DNA of 64,000 nt from positions 1 through 64,000 of the forward strand of contig NZ_JBHUDI010000013.1 of assembly GCF_042678045.1 (NCBI RefSeq). Reading direction: 5' to 3'. Shown piece after piece: positions 42,579 to 50,166 of this stretch (the first letter of the stretch is position 1; every line of letters begins with the position of its first letter). The stretch comes from Natrinema amylolyticus_A (lineage in GTDB: Archaea; Halobacteriota; Halobacteria; Halobacteriales; Natrialbaceae). A model generated the notes under the pieces. The model saw only the letters and a program-made list of their open reading frames with translations, was not told where the DNA came from and ran no database searches. The position numbers and the translations under genes are program-made.

Positions 42579-43844
42579 ATGACCGACACTCCCCACCAGA
42601 ACCTGGCCATCATCGGCCACGTTGACCACGGGAAGAGCACGCTGGTGGGTCGCCTCCTGTTCGAGACCGGTAGCGTCCCAGAACACATCATCGAACAGCA
42701 CCGCAAAGAAGCCGAGGAGAAGGGCAAGGGCGGGTTCGAGTTCGCTTACGTGATGGACAATCTCGCCGAGGAACGCGAGCGCGGACTGACGATCGACATC
42801 GCCCATCAGGAGTTCACGACCGACACGTACGACTTCACCATCGTCGACTGTCCCGGCCACCGTGACTTCGTGAAGAACATGATCACGGGTGCGTCCCAAG
42901 CCGACAACGCCGTCCTCGTCGTCGCCGCAGACGATGGCGTCGCACCCCAGACCCAGGAGCACGTCTTCCTGGCTCGCACGCTCGGGATCGACGAACTCAT
43001 TGTCGGCATTAACAAGATGGATATCGTCGACTACGATGAGGACCGCTTCCGCGCCGTCGTCGAGGAAGTCAAACAGCTGTTCAACCAGGTCCGGTTCGAT
43101 ACTGAAGACGCCTCGTTCATCCCGATCTCGGCGTTCGAGGGCGACAACATCGCCGAGCCCTCGGACAATACACCGTGGTACAATGGGCGGACCCTCCTCG
43201 AGGCGCTGAACGACCTGCCGGCGCCCGAGCCACCGACGGACGCGCCACTGCGCCTCCCGATTCAGGACGTCTACACCATCTCCGGGATTGGGACAGTGCC
43301 AGTCGGCCGGGTCGAGACCGGCGTCCTAAATACAGGCGACAGTGTCTCCTTCCGGCCCAGCGACGTAGGCGGCGAAGTGAAGACGATCGAGATGCACCAC
43401 GAAGAGGTTCCCACGGCAGAACCCGGTGACAACGTCGGCTTCAACGTCCGCGGCATCGGCAAGGACGACATCCGCCGCGGTGACGTCTGTGGCCCCGCCG
43501 ACGACCCGCCGAGCGTCGCCGAGACGTTCCAGGCCCAGATCGTCGTCATGCAACACCCAAGCGTGATCACTCCGGGCTACACACCGGTCTTCCACGCCCA
43601 CACCGCACAGGTCGCGGGGACGATCGAGTCCCTCGACAAGAAGATGGATCCCTCGAGCGGCGAGGTCGCCGAGGAGAACCCCGATTATATCGAGGCGGGT
43701 GACGCTGCTGTGGTTACCGTCCGTCCGCAGAAACCGCTCAGCATCGAACCCTCAGACGAGATCCCCGAACTCGGGAGCTTCGCCATCCGCGATATGGGCC
43801 AGACCGTCGCCGCCGGGAAGGTCCTCGCAGTCAGCGAAAAGTAA
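42579..43844 (+). CDS. tuf: Translation elongation factor EF-1 subunit alpha, stand-alone copy
   Basis: 421 residues, full-length archaeal EF-1alpha: G-H-V-D-H-G-K-S (residues 13-20), E-R-G-L-T-I-D, D-C-P-G-H, N-K-M-D and all three domains. It brings aminoacyl-tRNA to the ribosome. In archaea this gene normally sits with aEF-2 and rpsJ; here a glutamine-rich protein and a zinc-ribbon gene flank it. The switch segment E-R-G-V-T usual in haloarchaea is E-R-G-L-T here. It may be a second copy or paralogue; I cannot see whether another exists. No disabling change was seen in the GTPase motifs. Confidence 0.9.
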   Translation: MTDTPHQNLAIIGHVDHGKSTLVGRLLFETGSVPEHIIEQHRKEAEEKGKGGFEFAYVMDNLAEERERGLTIDIAHQEFTTDTYDFTIVDCPGHRDFVKNMITGASQADNAVLVVAADDGVAPQTQEHVFLARTLGIDELIVGINKMDIVDYDEDRFRAVVEEVKQLFNQVRFDTEDASFIPISAFEGDNIAEPSDNTPWYNGRTLLEALNDLPAPEPPTDAPLRLPIQDVYTISGIGTVPVGRVETGVLNTGDSVSFRPSDVGGEVKTIEMHHEEVPTAEPGDNVGFNVRGIGKDDIRRGDVCGPADDPPSVAETFQAQIVVMQHPSVITPGYTPVFHAHTAQVAGTIESLDKKMDPSSGEVAEENPDYIEAGDAAVVTVRPQKPLSIEPSDEIPELGSFAIRDMGQTVAAGKVLAVSEK

Positions 43845-43953
43845 CTGATGAGCAAGCACTGGTGCCATCGCGCCACCGAAAATGACCAGGTCCGACCGGC
43901 TGGGACACGAGACCCAAACGTAGAGACACCGTCCATCGAGGCGAATACGAAGA

Positions 43954-44103
43954 ATGCACATGAGATGCGCCAACTGTGGTGACGCGGTCCCGGTCCGGCA
44001 GTACCACGTCTATCTGGCGACGGACGAGGTCGTCGAACTCTCGCTCTGTGAAGGCTGTCGCTACAAATTCGTCACCGCGGACTGGGTCACGGCCGTAGTC
44101 TGA
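43954..44103 (+). CDS. Small zinc-ribbon protein
   Basis: 49 codons: M-R-C-A-N-C-G-D-A-V-P-V near the start and L-C-E-G-C-R-Y-K-F towards the end, one four-Cys zinc ribbon. Starts at 43954 or two codons later. Codon use is host-like and the ORF fills the gap between EF-1alpha and the CBS gene. Function unknown. Confidence 0.55.
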   Translation: MHMRCANCGDAVPVRQYHVYLATDEVVELSLCEGCRYKFVTADWVTAVV

Positions 44104-44208
44104 TTCGGGAGCCTGCACGGGCGATCTCGAACACCGCTAAAAAGTGGTTGCCGGATCGGTCGACCCAGAAGCCAGCGCTACCGCCGTCGACCGTTTTCAA
44201 TCGCAGAT

Positions 44209-44643
44209 TCAGGTGTGCTCGTATGGCGGGATTTCCGCTTCGACGAGCTCGCCGAGCAACTCGAGTTCTCGGCTGAGGAGCACGACGAAGTCGTCGAACG
44301 TGACGATTCCGGCGAGCTGTCCATTGTCATCAGTAGCAGGGATCCGGCGAACGTTCGAATCCGCCATCACACGGATCACGTCGAAGATACCACTGTCCAT
44401 CTCCACTGTGACGGGGCTGTCGCTCATCACGTCGGCAGCGGTCGCCGTCGTGGGATCTTCCCCATGGGCGACTGCTTCGATCGTGATATCGCGGTCCGTC
44501 ACGATCCCGTGCGGTTGGCTGTCCTCAACGATTACAATGCTGCCGACGTTCTCGTCGTCCATCAACTCTGCCAGTTCGGTGAGAGAGGTCGTTGGAGACG
44601 CGCTCACGACCTCTTCGCGGACGATTGTCTTGATTTCTGGCAT
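44209..44643 (-). CDS. Tandem CBS-domain protein
   Basis: 144 residues, two CBS motifs: T-S-L-T-E-L-A-E-L-M...V-G-S-I-V-I-V with H-G-I-V-T-D-R-D-I-T, then D-V-I-R-V-M...R-R-I-P-A-T-D with G-I-V-T-F-D-D. Such pairs sense adenine nucleotides or S-adenosylmethionine and regulate a partner protein. No effector domain is fused. Monocistronic. Start at the ATG 44643; a longer form begins five codons earlier. Confidence 0.85.
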   Translation of the reverse strand: MPEIKTIVREEVVSASPTTSLTELAELMDDENVGSIVIVEDSQPHGIVTDRDITIEAVAHGEDPTTATAADVMSDSPVTVEMDSGIFDVIRVMADSNVRRIPATDDNGQLAGIVTFDDFVVLLSRELELLGELVEAEIPPYEHT

Positions 44644-44729
44644 GGAAGATCGCCTCACCCATGTGCCGGTGGCCGTTCACCGGCACTACCCGGACCTTCG
44701 CTGTCCGGGGAAATAAACGTGGTATCGAA

Positions 44730-44856
44730 CTATAGTAGCCACTGAACGTCACTGCATACCCGCTCGTACGACGGAAGCGCGGTTCGGTGCGAGCGCCGTG
44801 AGCGAGCACCGTGGGTGATTCGATCGGTGTCTCACTCGTTTCAGTCGTTACTACAG
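44730..44856 (+). mobile_element. MITE-like element, copy B (127 bp)
   Basis: CTATAGTAGCCACTGAA at the left and TTCAGTCGTTACTACAG at the right; the middle is ~40 bp longer than copy A, containing a GGTGCGAGCGCC/CGAGCACC-rich insert. Placed upstream of the small gene at 44929. Confidence 0.6.
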
Positions 44857-44928
44857 GATCAGGAGATCGAGACTGGTCAGCGGTGGCACTGGGGTACTGT
44901 TAAGCACACCAATATCGAATGTGAACAT

Positions 44929-45069
44929 ATGGCATACGAACTCCACTGTGACACGTGTGAGTTGGACCAAACGTTCACGGAGTGGGCCGATGCGAACTGG
45001 GCTGCAAGCAACCACGAGGAAGACAATCCGACCCACTGGGTGACCATTCTAGACACCCAGCCGGCCTGA
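44929..45069 (+). CDS. Small conserved haloarchaeal protein with CxxC
   Basis: 46 residues: Y-E-L-H-C-D-T-C-E-L-D-Q-T-F, then W-A-D-A-N-W-A-A-S-N-H-E, and H-W-V-T-I-L-D-T. The C-x-x-C plus two later His may bind one zinc. Start ATG at 44929. This type of tiny protein is widespread in haloarchaea; no function known. Confidence 0.55.
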   Translation: MAYELHCDTCELDQTFTEWADANWAASNHEEDNPTHWVTILDTQPA

Positions 45070-45079
45070 TACGGACTCC

Positions 45080-45150
45080 TGTCAGGCAGTGCCGGTGCAC
45101 TCGCATGACGGGTTGCGGGTGCGGCGGTAAATCGTTTCAGTTGTTACTAC
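45080..45150 (+). mobile_element. Divergent MITE-like copy D, within the SDR upstream region
   Basis: AAATCGTTTCAGTTGTTACT (45129-45148) is the right end of the element; the left part is strongly diverged. The remainder up to 45505 has an AT-rich run with TATATAATTAATAA at ~45202 and no gene; it is the likely promoter region of the SDR array. Confidence 0.4.
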
Positions 45151-45505
45151 CAGTACAGGTAGTGAGAAATCCGTGTTACTCTCTATCGTACATCATCCAC
45201 TATATAATTAATAACCCTTAAATTTCCCAGTACTCTTATTAGGTGGGACGTTGCCATGGCAAGCGAGGACGAATGATACTTCCGAGTGGGTCTCGGGACG
45301 GTGCTACTGACGTGACGACGCCACGACGGGCTCTTTCACGAGTGGCCGGCGTGACCGCAGGACAGTTCGCGGTCGCGCCGGCACCGACTGACAGGAGTCC
45401 GTAACGGCCATCCAGGGCCGCGATGGCCGGTTGACCGGTCGCTGCAGCGTGCTTTTCGAGGTAACAGTGACTCGGCAAGTGGCGTTCGTTCCGGAGAATC
45501 ACACT

Positions 45506-46327
45506 ATGCCAACGTACGACTTCGAGGGGAAGGTGGCTTTCGTCACTGGGGGTGCCCGCGGTCAGGGGCGGTCCCACGCGGTACAGTATGCAAAACACGG
45601 TGCAGACGTCGTCGTCACGGACATCTGTGAGGACATCGAGACGAACCCGTACGAACTCGGGACGAGCGACGAACTCGCGGAGACCGCGAGTCTCGTCGAA
45701 GACGAGGGACAGAACGCGCTGGCCATCGAGATGGACGTCCGCAACGAGGACGAGGTAGAGGCTGCCGTCGACGACGCGATCGAGGAATTCGGTCGGATCG
45801 ATATCCTGGCGAACAATGCGGGGATCTTCAACGCCGCCGAGCTGGTCGAGATGGACGAGCAAATGTGGGACGAGATGATCGACACCAACCTCAAAGGTGT
45901 CTGGTTGTGTTCGAAACACGTCGGCAAGCACTTCGTCGAGCGCGGCGACGGCGGTAAGATCGTCTCGACCTCCTCGACAGCAGGACTCGTCGGAGCGCTC
46001 GCGTCGGGCCACTACGTCGCGACGAAGTGGGGTGTCCGCGGCCTGACGAAGACGCTCGCCCTCGAGTTGGCCGAGTACGACGTCAACGTCAACTGCGTCT
46101 GTCCGACCGGCGTCGAGACGCCGATGATCGCCGGCTACTCCGAGGCCTACGGCGAGGAGATGTTAGAGGAGATCGCAGAACTGACCGGCCCGTTCAACGT
46201 CTTCGGCGAGGGTGGGATGATCGACGCACAGGACATCAGCGAGGCGTACCTGTGGCTCTCGAGCGACGCCGCCCGCTACGTCACTGGAATCGAACTGCCG
46301 GTCGACGCCGGTATGACGGCGAAGTGA
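45506..46327 (+). CDS. SDR oxidoreductase, tandem copy 1
   Basis: 273 residues. Cofactor loop T-G-G-A-R-G-Q-G-R-S-H-A, V-V-T-D-I after beta2, N-N-A-G, S-T-S-S-T-A, Y-V-A-T-K as Tyr/Lys pair, C-P-T-G-V-E-T-P-M, and V-T-G-I-E-L-P-V-D-A-G at the end. G-Q-G-R-S-H-A is the signature of the SDR group often called mycofactocin-coupled (also carveol dehydrogenase-like), which in bacteria holds NAD tightly and uses another electron acceptor. No mycofactocin genes are in view. First of five; alcohol or terpenoid substrate is a guess. Confidence 0.85.
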   Translation: MPTYDFEGKVAFVTGGARGQGRSHAVQYAKHGADVVVTDICEDIETNPYELGTSDELAETASLVEDEGQNALAIEMDVRNEDEVEAAVDDAIEEFGRIDILANNAGIFNAAELVEMDEQMWDEMIDTNLKGVWLCSKHVGKHFVERGDGGKIVSTSSTAGLVGALASGHYVATKWGVRGLTKTLALELAEYDVNVNCVCPTGVETPMIAGYSEAYGEEMLEEIAELTGPFNVFGEGGMIDAQDISEAYLWLSSDAARYVTGIELPVDAGMTAK

Positions 46328-46331
46328 TCCC

Positions 46332-47153
46332 ATGGTCGAATACGATTTCAGCGGCCAGGTGGCGTTCGTCACCGGGGCCGCACACGGCCAGGGGCAGTCA
46401 CACGCACAGCACTACGCGAAACACGGCGCGGACGTCGTCGTCACCGACATCGCCGACGAAATGGCGACCGTCGAATACGACCTGGGGACGAGCGACGAAC
46501 TCGCGGAGACCGCGAGTCTCGTCGAAGACGAGGGGCAAGACGCGTTGGCCCTCGAGCTGGACGTCCGCAACGAGGACGAGGTCGAGGCCGCCGTCGAGGA
46601 GGCCATCGACGAGTTCGGCGGGATCGACATTCTGGCGAACAACGCCGGGATCGCCCACTTCGGCGACCTCGTCGAGATGGACGAGCGCATGTGGAACGAG
46701 ATGCTCGATACCAACCTCAAGGGTGTCTGGCTGTGCTCGAAACACGTTGGGAAACACTTCGTCGATCAGGGCCACGGCGGCAAGATCGTCTCGACGTCGT
46801 CGATCTACGGGCTCTCCGCCGGTCCTGGCTCGGGCCACTACATCGCAGCCAAACACGGCGTCGTCGGACTCACGAAGACGCTCGCCCTCGAGTTAGCCGA
46901 CTACGACGTCAACGTCAACGCGGTCTGTCCGACCGGCGTCGATACGCCGATGATCTCGGGCGTGCTCGAGGCCTACGGCGAGGAGGCACTGAACGAGGCC
47001 ACCGACGTGACCGGCCCGTGGAATCTCTTCGACCACGACGCGATGATCGAGTCCAGAGACATCAGCGAGGCGTACATGTGGCTCTCGAGCGACGCCGCCC
47101 GCTACGTCACCGGAATCGCACTGCCAGTCGACGCGGGAATGCTCGCGAAATAA
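46332..47153 (+). CDS. SDR oxidoreductase, tandem copy 2
   Basis: 273 residues, four bases after copy 1. T-G-A-A-H-G-Q-G-Q-S-H-A loop, N-N-A-G, S-S-I-Y-G-L, Y-I-A-A-K and V-T-G-I-A-L-P-V-D-A-G. The catalytic-Ser region S-T-S-S-I differs from copy 1 (S-T-S-S-T-A-G), and the substrate-loop region (T-D-V-T-G-P-W-N-L-F-D-H) differs from its neighbours, so the copies probably prefer different substrates. Same operon by spacing. Confidence 0.85.
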   Translation: MVEYDFSGQVAFVTGAAHGQGQSHAQHYAKHGADVVVTDIADEMATVEYDLGTSDELAETASLVEDEGQDALALELDVRNEDEVEAAVEEAIDEFGGIDILANNAGIAHFGDLVEMDERMWNEMLDTNLKGVWLCSKHVGKHFVDQGHGGKIVSTSSIYGLSAGPGSGHYIAAKHGVVGLTKTLALELADYDVNVNAVCPTGVDTPMISGVLEAYGEEALNEATDVTGPWNLFDHDAMIESRDISEAYMWLSSDAARYVTGIALPVDAGMLAK

Positions 47154-47160
47154 GAGACCG

Positions 47161-47985
47161 ATGCCAGCATACGACTTCAGCGGTAAGGTGGTCTTTGTCA
47201 CCGGTGCCGCACACGGACAGGGCGAATCGCACGCAGTACACTACGCGAAACACGGCGCAGACGTGGTCGCCGTCGACGTCTGCCAGGATAAAGCGACGGT
47301 CGATTACCCCCTCGGGACGGACGACGAGCTCGAGGGCACCGCCGAGAAGGTCCGGGAACACGGCGGGGAAGTGCTGACCGTCGAAGCCGATGTCTCGAGC
47401 GAAGCCGAGGTCGAAGCCGCCGTCGAGGAAGCCATCGACGAGTTCGGTGGGATCGACATCTTAGCGAACAACGCCGGCATCGAGTCGATGGCGGCCGCGA
47501 CGAAGATGGACGAACGGATGTGGGACGAGTTGATCGACACCAACCTCAAAGGCGTCTGGTTGTGTTCGAAACACGTCGGCAAGCACTTCGTCGAGCGCGG
47601 CGACGGCGGCAAGATCGTCAACACCGCCTCAGTCTCCGGGATGACCGGCATCCCCACCGAAAACGCACACTACGTCGCCTCGAAATGGGGGGTTCGCGGC
47701 CTGACGAAGACGCTCGCCCTCGAACTCGCCGAGTACGACGTCAACGTCAACGCCGTCGCGCCCGGTGCGATCGACACGCCGATGGTCGACGGGATGATCG
47801 AAGCCTACGGCGAGGAAGCACTCAGCGGCTCGGAAGAACTGGGCGGGCCGTTCAATATCTTCGACCCGGACGAGATGCTCGAGTCCCGAGACATCACGGA
47901 GGCGTACCTGTGGCTCTCGAGCGACGCCGCTCGCTACGTCACTGGCATCACGCTGCCGGTCGACGCCGGCTTCACGGCGAAATAA
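47161..47985 (+). CDS. SDR oxidoreductase, tandem copy 3
   Basis: 274 residues, seven bases after copy 2. T-G-A-A-H-G-Q-G-E-S-H-A, N-N-A-G-I-E-S-M, N-T-A-S-V-S-G, Y-V-A-S-K, V-A-P-G-A-I-D-T-P-M. It lacks the C-P-T motif shared by copies 1, 2, 4 and 5 (V-A-P-G instead), and V-A-V-D-V after beta2. All catalytic residues are present. Likely co-transcribed with copies 1, 2 and 4. Confidence 0.85.
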   Translation: MPAYDFSGKVVFVTGAAHGQGESHAVHYAKHGADVVAVDVCQDKATVDYPLGTDDELEGTAEKVREHGGEVLTVEADVSSEAEVEAAVEEAIDEFGGIDILANNAGIESMAAATKMDERMWDELIDTNLKGVWLCSKHVGKHFVERGDGGKIVNTASVSGMTGIPTENAHYVASKWGVRGLTKTLALELAEYDVNVNAVAPGAIDTPMVDGMIEAYGEEALSGSEELGGPFNIFDPDEMLESRDITEAYLWLSSDAARYVTGITLPVDAGFTAK

Positions 47986-48006
47986 TCTACGAGATACTGT
48001 CAAACC

Positions 48007-48831
48007 ATGCCAGAATACGATTTCAGCGGCCAGGTAGCGTTCGTCACCGGGGCCGCACACGGCCAGGGACGCTCACACGCACAGCACTACGCGAAACACG
48101 GTGCAGACGTCGTCGTCACTGACGTCGGCGGCGACGTCGAGTCGGTTCCCTACGAGCTCGGAACCACGGACGAACTCGAGGAGACAGCGGGTCTCGTCGA
48201 AGAAGAGGGGCAAGAGGCGCTCGCCCTCGAGATGGACGTCCGGTACGAAGACGAGGTCGAAGCCGCCGTCGAGGAGGCAGTCGACCACTTCGGCCGGATC
48301 GATATCCTCGCGAACAACGCGGGCATCGTCACCGTCGCGGATACGGTCGAGATGGACGAAGCACTCTGGGACGACCTGATCGACACCAACCTCAAAGGCG
48401 TCTGGCTCTGTGCCAAACACGTCGGCAAGCACTTCATCGAGCGCGGCGACGGCGGCAAGATCGTCTCGACGGCCTCAACGGCGGGGCTCGTCGGTACGCC
48501 AGGGATCTCTCACTACGTCGCCGCGAAACACGGCGTCATCGGGCTGACCAAGACGCTGGCACTCGAACTCGCCGAGTACGACATCAACGCCAACGCGGTC
48601 TGTCCGACCGTCGTCGATACACCGATGGTCTCGGGGATGTCCGAAGCCTACGGCGAGGAAGTCCTCGGCGAGATGGGGGAGATGGCTGGACCGTTCAACG
48701 TTTTCGACACCGAAGACCCCGCGATCGAGGCCCGAGACATCACGGAAGCGTACATGTGGCTCTCGAGCGACGCCGCCCGCTACGTCACCGGAATCGCACT
48801 GCCGGTCGACGCAGGGTTCACCGCGAAGTAA
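48007..48831 (+). CDS. SDR oxidoreductase, tandem copy 4
   Basis: 274 residues, 21 bases after copy 3. T-G-A-A-H-G-Q-G-R-S-H-A, N-N-A-G-I-V-T-V, S-T-A-S-T-A-G, Y-V-A-A-K, C-P-T-V-V-D-T-P-M, V-T-G-I-A-L-P-V-D-A-G. Opening residues Y-D-F-S-G-Q-V-A-F-V-T-G-A-A-H-G-Q-G match copy 2 exactly, suggesting a rather recent duplication or gene conversion. A convergent membrane protein gene follows immediately. Confidence 0.85.
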   Translation: MPEYDFSGQVAFVTGAAHGQGRSHAQHYAKHGADVVVTDVGGDVESVPYELGTTDELEETAGLVEEEGQEALALEMDVRYEDEVEAAVEEAVDHFGRIDILANNAGIVTVADTVEMDEALWDDLIDTNLKGVWLCAKHVGKHFIERGDGGKIVSTASTAGLVGTPGISHYVAAKHGVIGLTKTLALELAEYDINANAVCPTVVDTPMVSGMSEAYGEEVLGEMGEMAGPFNVFDTEDPAIEARDITEAYMWLSSDAARYVTGIALPVDAGFTAK

Positions 48832-48833
48832 CG

Positions 48834-49139
48834 CTACTCCCAGGGAAGCTTCGGGTTTTCTTCGCTCCAGAACGACGCGAGCACGGCTGCAAGCGCGACG
48901 CCGGATGCGAACGCCGTCGCGAGCGAGACGCCGTCGATCGCGTCCCGATACTGCCACGCGAGTCCACCAGCGACGGCAGCGTTCGTGCTCCCCCAGAGGA
49001 CGTTACAGAGGGCACTCGAGTCCGATCCGAACGGCGTCATGTGACGCTGACCGGTGATCCCACGGACGAAATGCGGAATCGCGTTCGTGCCGAACAGTCC
49101 GACGAGGGCGAAAACCGCCAGTTTCCGCGAGCGAACCAT
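48834..49139 (-). CDS. Small membrane protein between SDR copies 4 and 5
   Basis: 101 residues from the ATG at 49139, oriented against the SDR genes. Three hydrophobic segments: L-A-V-F-A-L-V-G-L-F-G, A-A-V-A-G-G-L and A-L-A-A-V-L-A-S-F-W. The loop H-F-V-R-G-I-T-G-Q...T-P-F is a pattern I associate with small membrane proteins of haloarchaea and actinobacteria without known function. Two bases separate its stop from that of SDR copy 4. Confidence 0.6.
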   Translation of the reverse strand: MVRSRKLAVFALVGLFGTNAIPHFVRGITGQRHMTPFGSDSSALCNVLWGSTNAAVAGGLAWQYRDAIDGVSLATAFASGVALAAVLASFWSEENPKLPWE

Positions 49140-49259
49140 GCGACTGTCCACCACGGCGTCTGGAAAGTACCTGTCGCCAATCCCGGTCGGAGACAGGTCC
49201 CATCGTATCCGGTCGGCCCGTCGAAAGCTAATTCACCCTTGTTGACGAATGACGAGGAG

Positions 49260-50078
49260 ATGCCGACGTACGACTTCGACGACGTGGTCGTGCTCGTCAC
49301 CGGCGCGGGCCGAGGACAGGGGCGCTCGCACGCGGTCCGCTTCGCCGACCACGGCGCGGACGTGGTCGCTCTCGACGTCACCGCAGACCTCGAGACGGTC
49401 GCGTACTCGCTTTCGACGCCCGCCGACCTCGCGGAGACGGTCCGGCAGGTCGAGGCCGTCGGCGGTCGCGCCCTCGAAGTGACAGCCGACGTCCGCGAGG
49501 AGTCACAGGTCGAATCGGCGGTCGCGGACGCCATCGCGGCGTTCGGACGAATCGACGTCCTCGTGACCAACGCCGGGGTCTGGCACTCGCGGGACCTCCT
49601 CGCGCTCGAGGCGGCAATGTGGGACGAGACCCTCGAAACGAACCTCAAAGGCGCGTGGCTCTGTGCGAAACACGTCGGGCAGCACTTCCGCGAGCGCGGC
49701 GAGGGCGGCCGAATCGTCACCGTCGCTTCGACGGCCGGCCTGGTCGGCGCACGCGGGTCGGGCCACTACGCCGCCGCGAAACACGGCGTCGTCGGCCTGA
49801 CGAAGACGCTGGCGCTCGAGCTCGCCGACGACGACGTCACCGTCAACTGCGTCTGCCCGACCGGCGTCGACACGCCGATGATCGATGGAGTCTTAACACA
49901 GGTCGGCACCGAGCCGTTCGAACGGCTCTCGGACGTCGCCGGCCCGATGAACGTCATCGACGGCGGCTTGATCGATCCCGCGGACGTAAGCAAGGCCTGC
50001 CTGTGGCTTGCAAGCGACGCCGCCCGCTCCGTCACTGGGGCGGTCGTCCCCGTCGACGCCGGGATGACCGCGAAGTAA
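49260..50078 (+). CDS. SDR oxidoreductase, copy 5
   Basis: 272 residues from the ATG at 49260. T-G-A-G-R-G-Q-G-R-S-H-A, T-N-A-G (first Asn of N-N-A-G replaced by Thr), V-A-S-T-A-G-L-V-G-A, Y-A-A-A-K, C-P-T-G-V-D-T-P-M. More diverged than copies 1-4 and GC-richer, with the membrane gene inserted before it. It has its own upstream spacer (49140-49259) and is probably transcribed separately. Confidence 0.85.
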   Translation: MPTYDFDDVVVLVTGAGRGQGRSHAVRFADHGADVVALDVTADLETVAYSLSTPADLAETVRQVEAVGGRALEVTADVREESQVESAVADAIAAFGRIDVLVTNAGVWHSRDLLALEAAMWDETLETNLKGAWLCAKHVGQHFRERGEGGRIVTVASTAGLVGARGSGHYAAAKHGVVGLTKTLALELADDDVTVNCVCPTGVDTPMIDGVLTQVGTEPFERLSDVAGPMNVIDGGLIDPADVSKACLWLASDAARSVTGAVVPVDAGMTAK

Positions 50079-50166
50079 GCGCGGTATACGGACCCCTATA
50101 AGTTATTCCAGGTACAACCGCGACACACCCTGCGATTGTACCTGAAAGTCGTTACAGCAGACCGTA

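Noticed and set aside
45262..45430. Short frames upstream of the SDR array
   Set aside because: No conserved pattern; likely the untranslated leader or spacer of the array.
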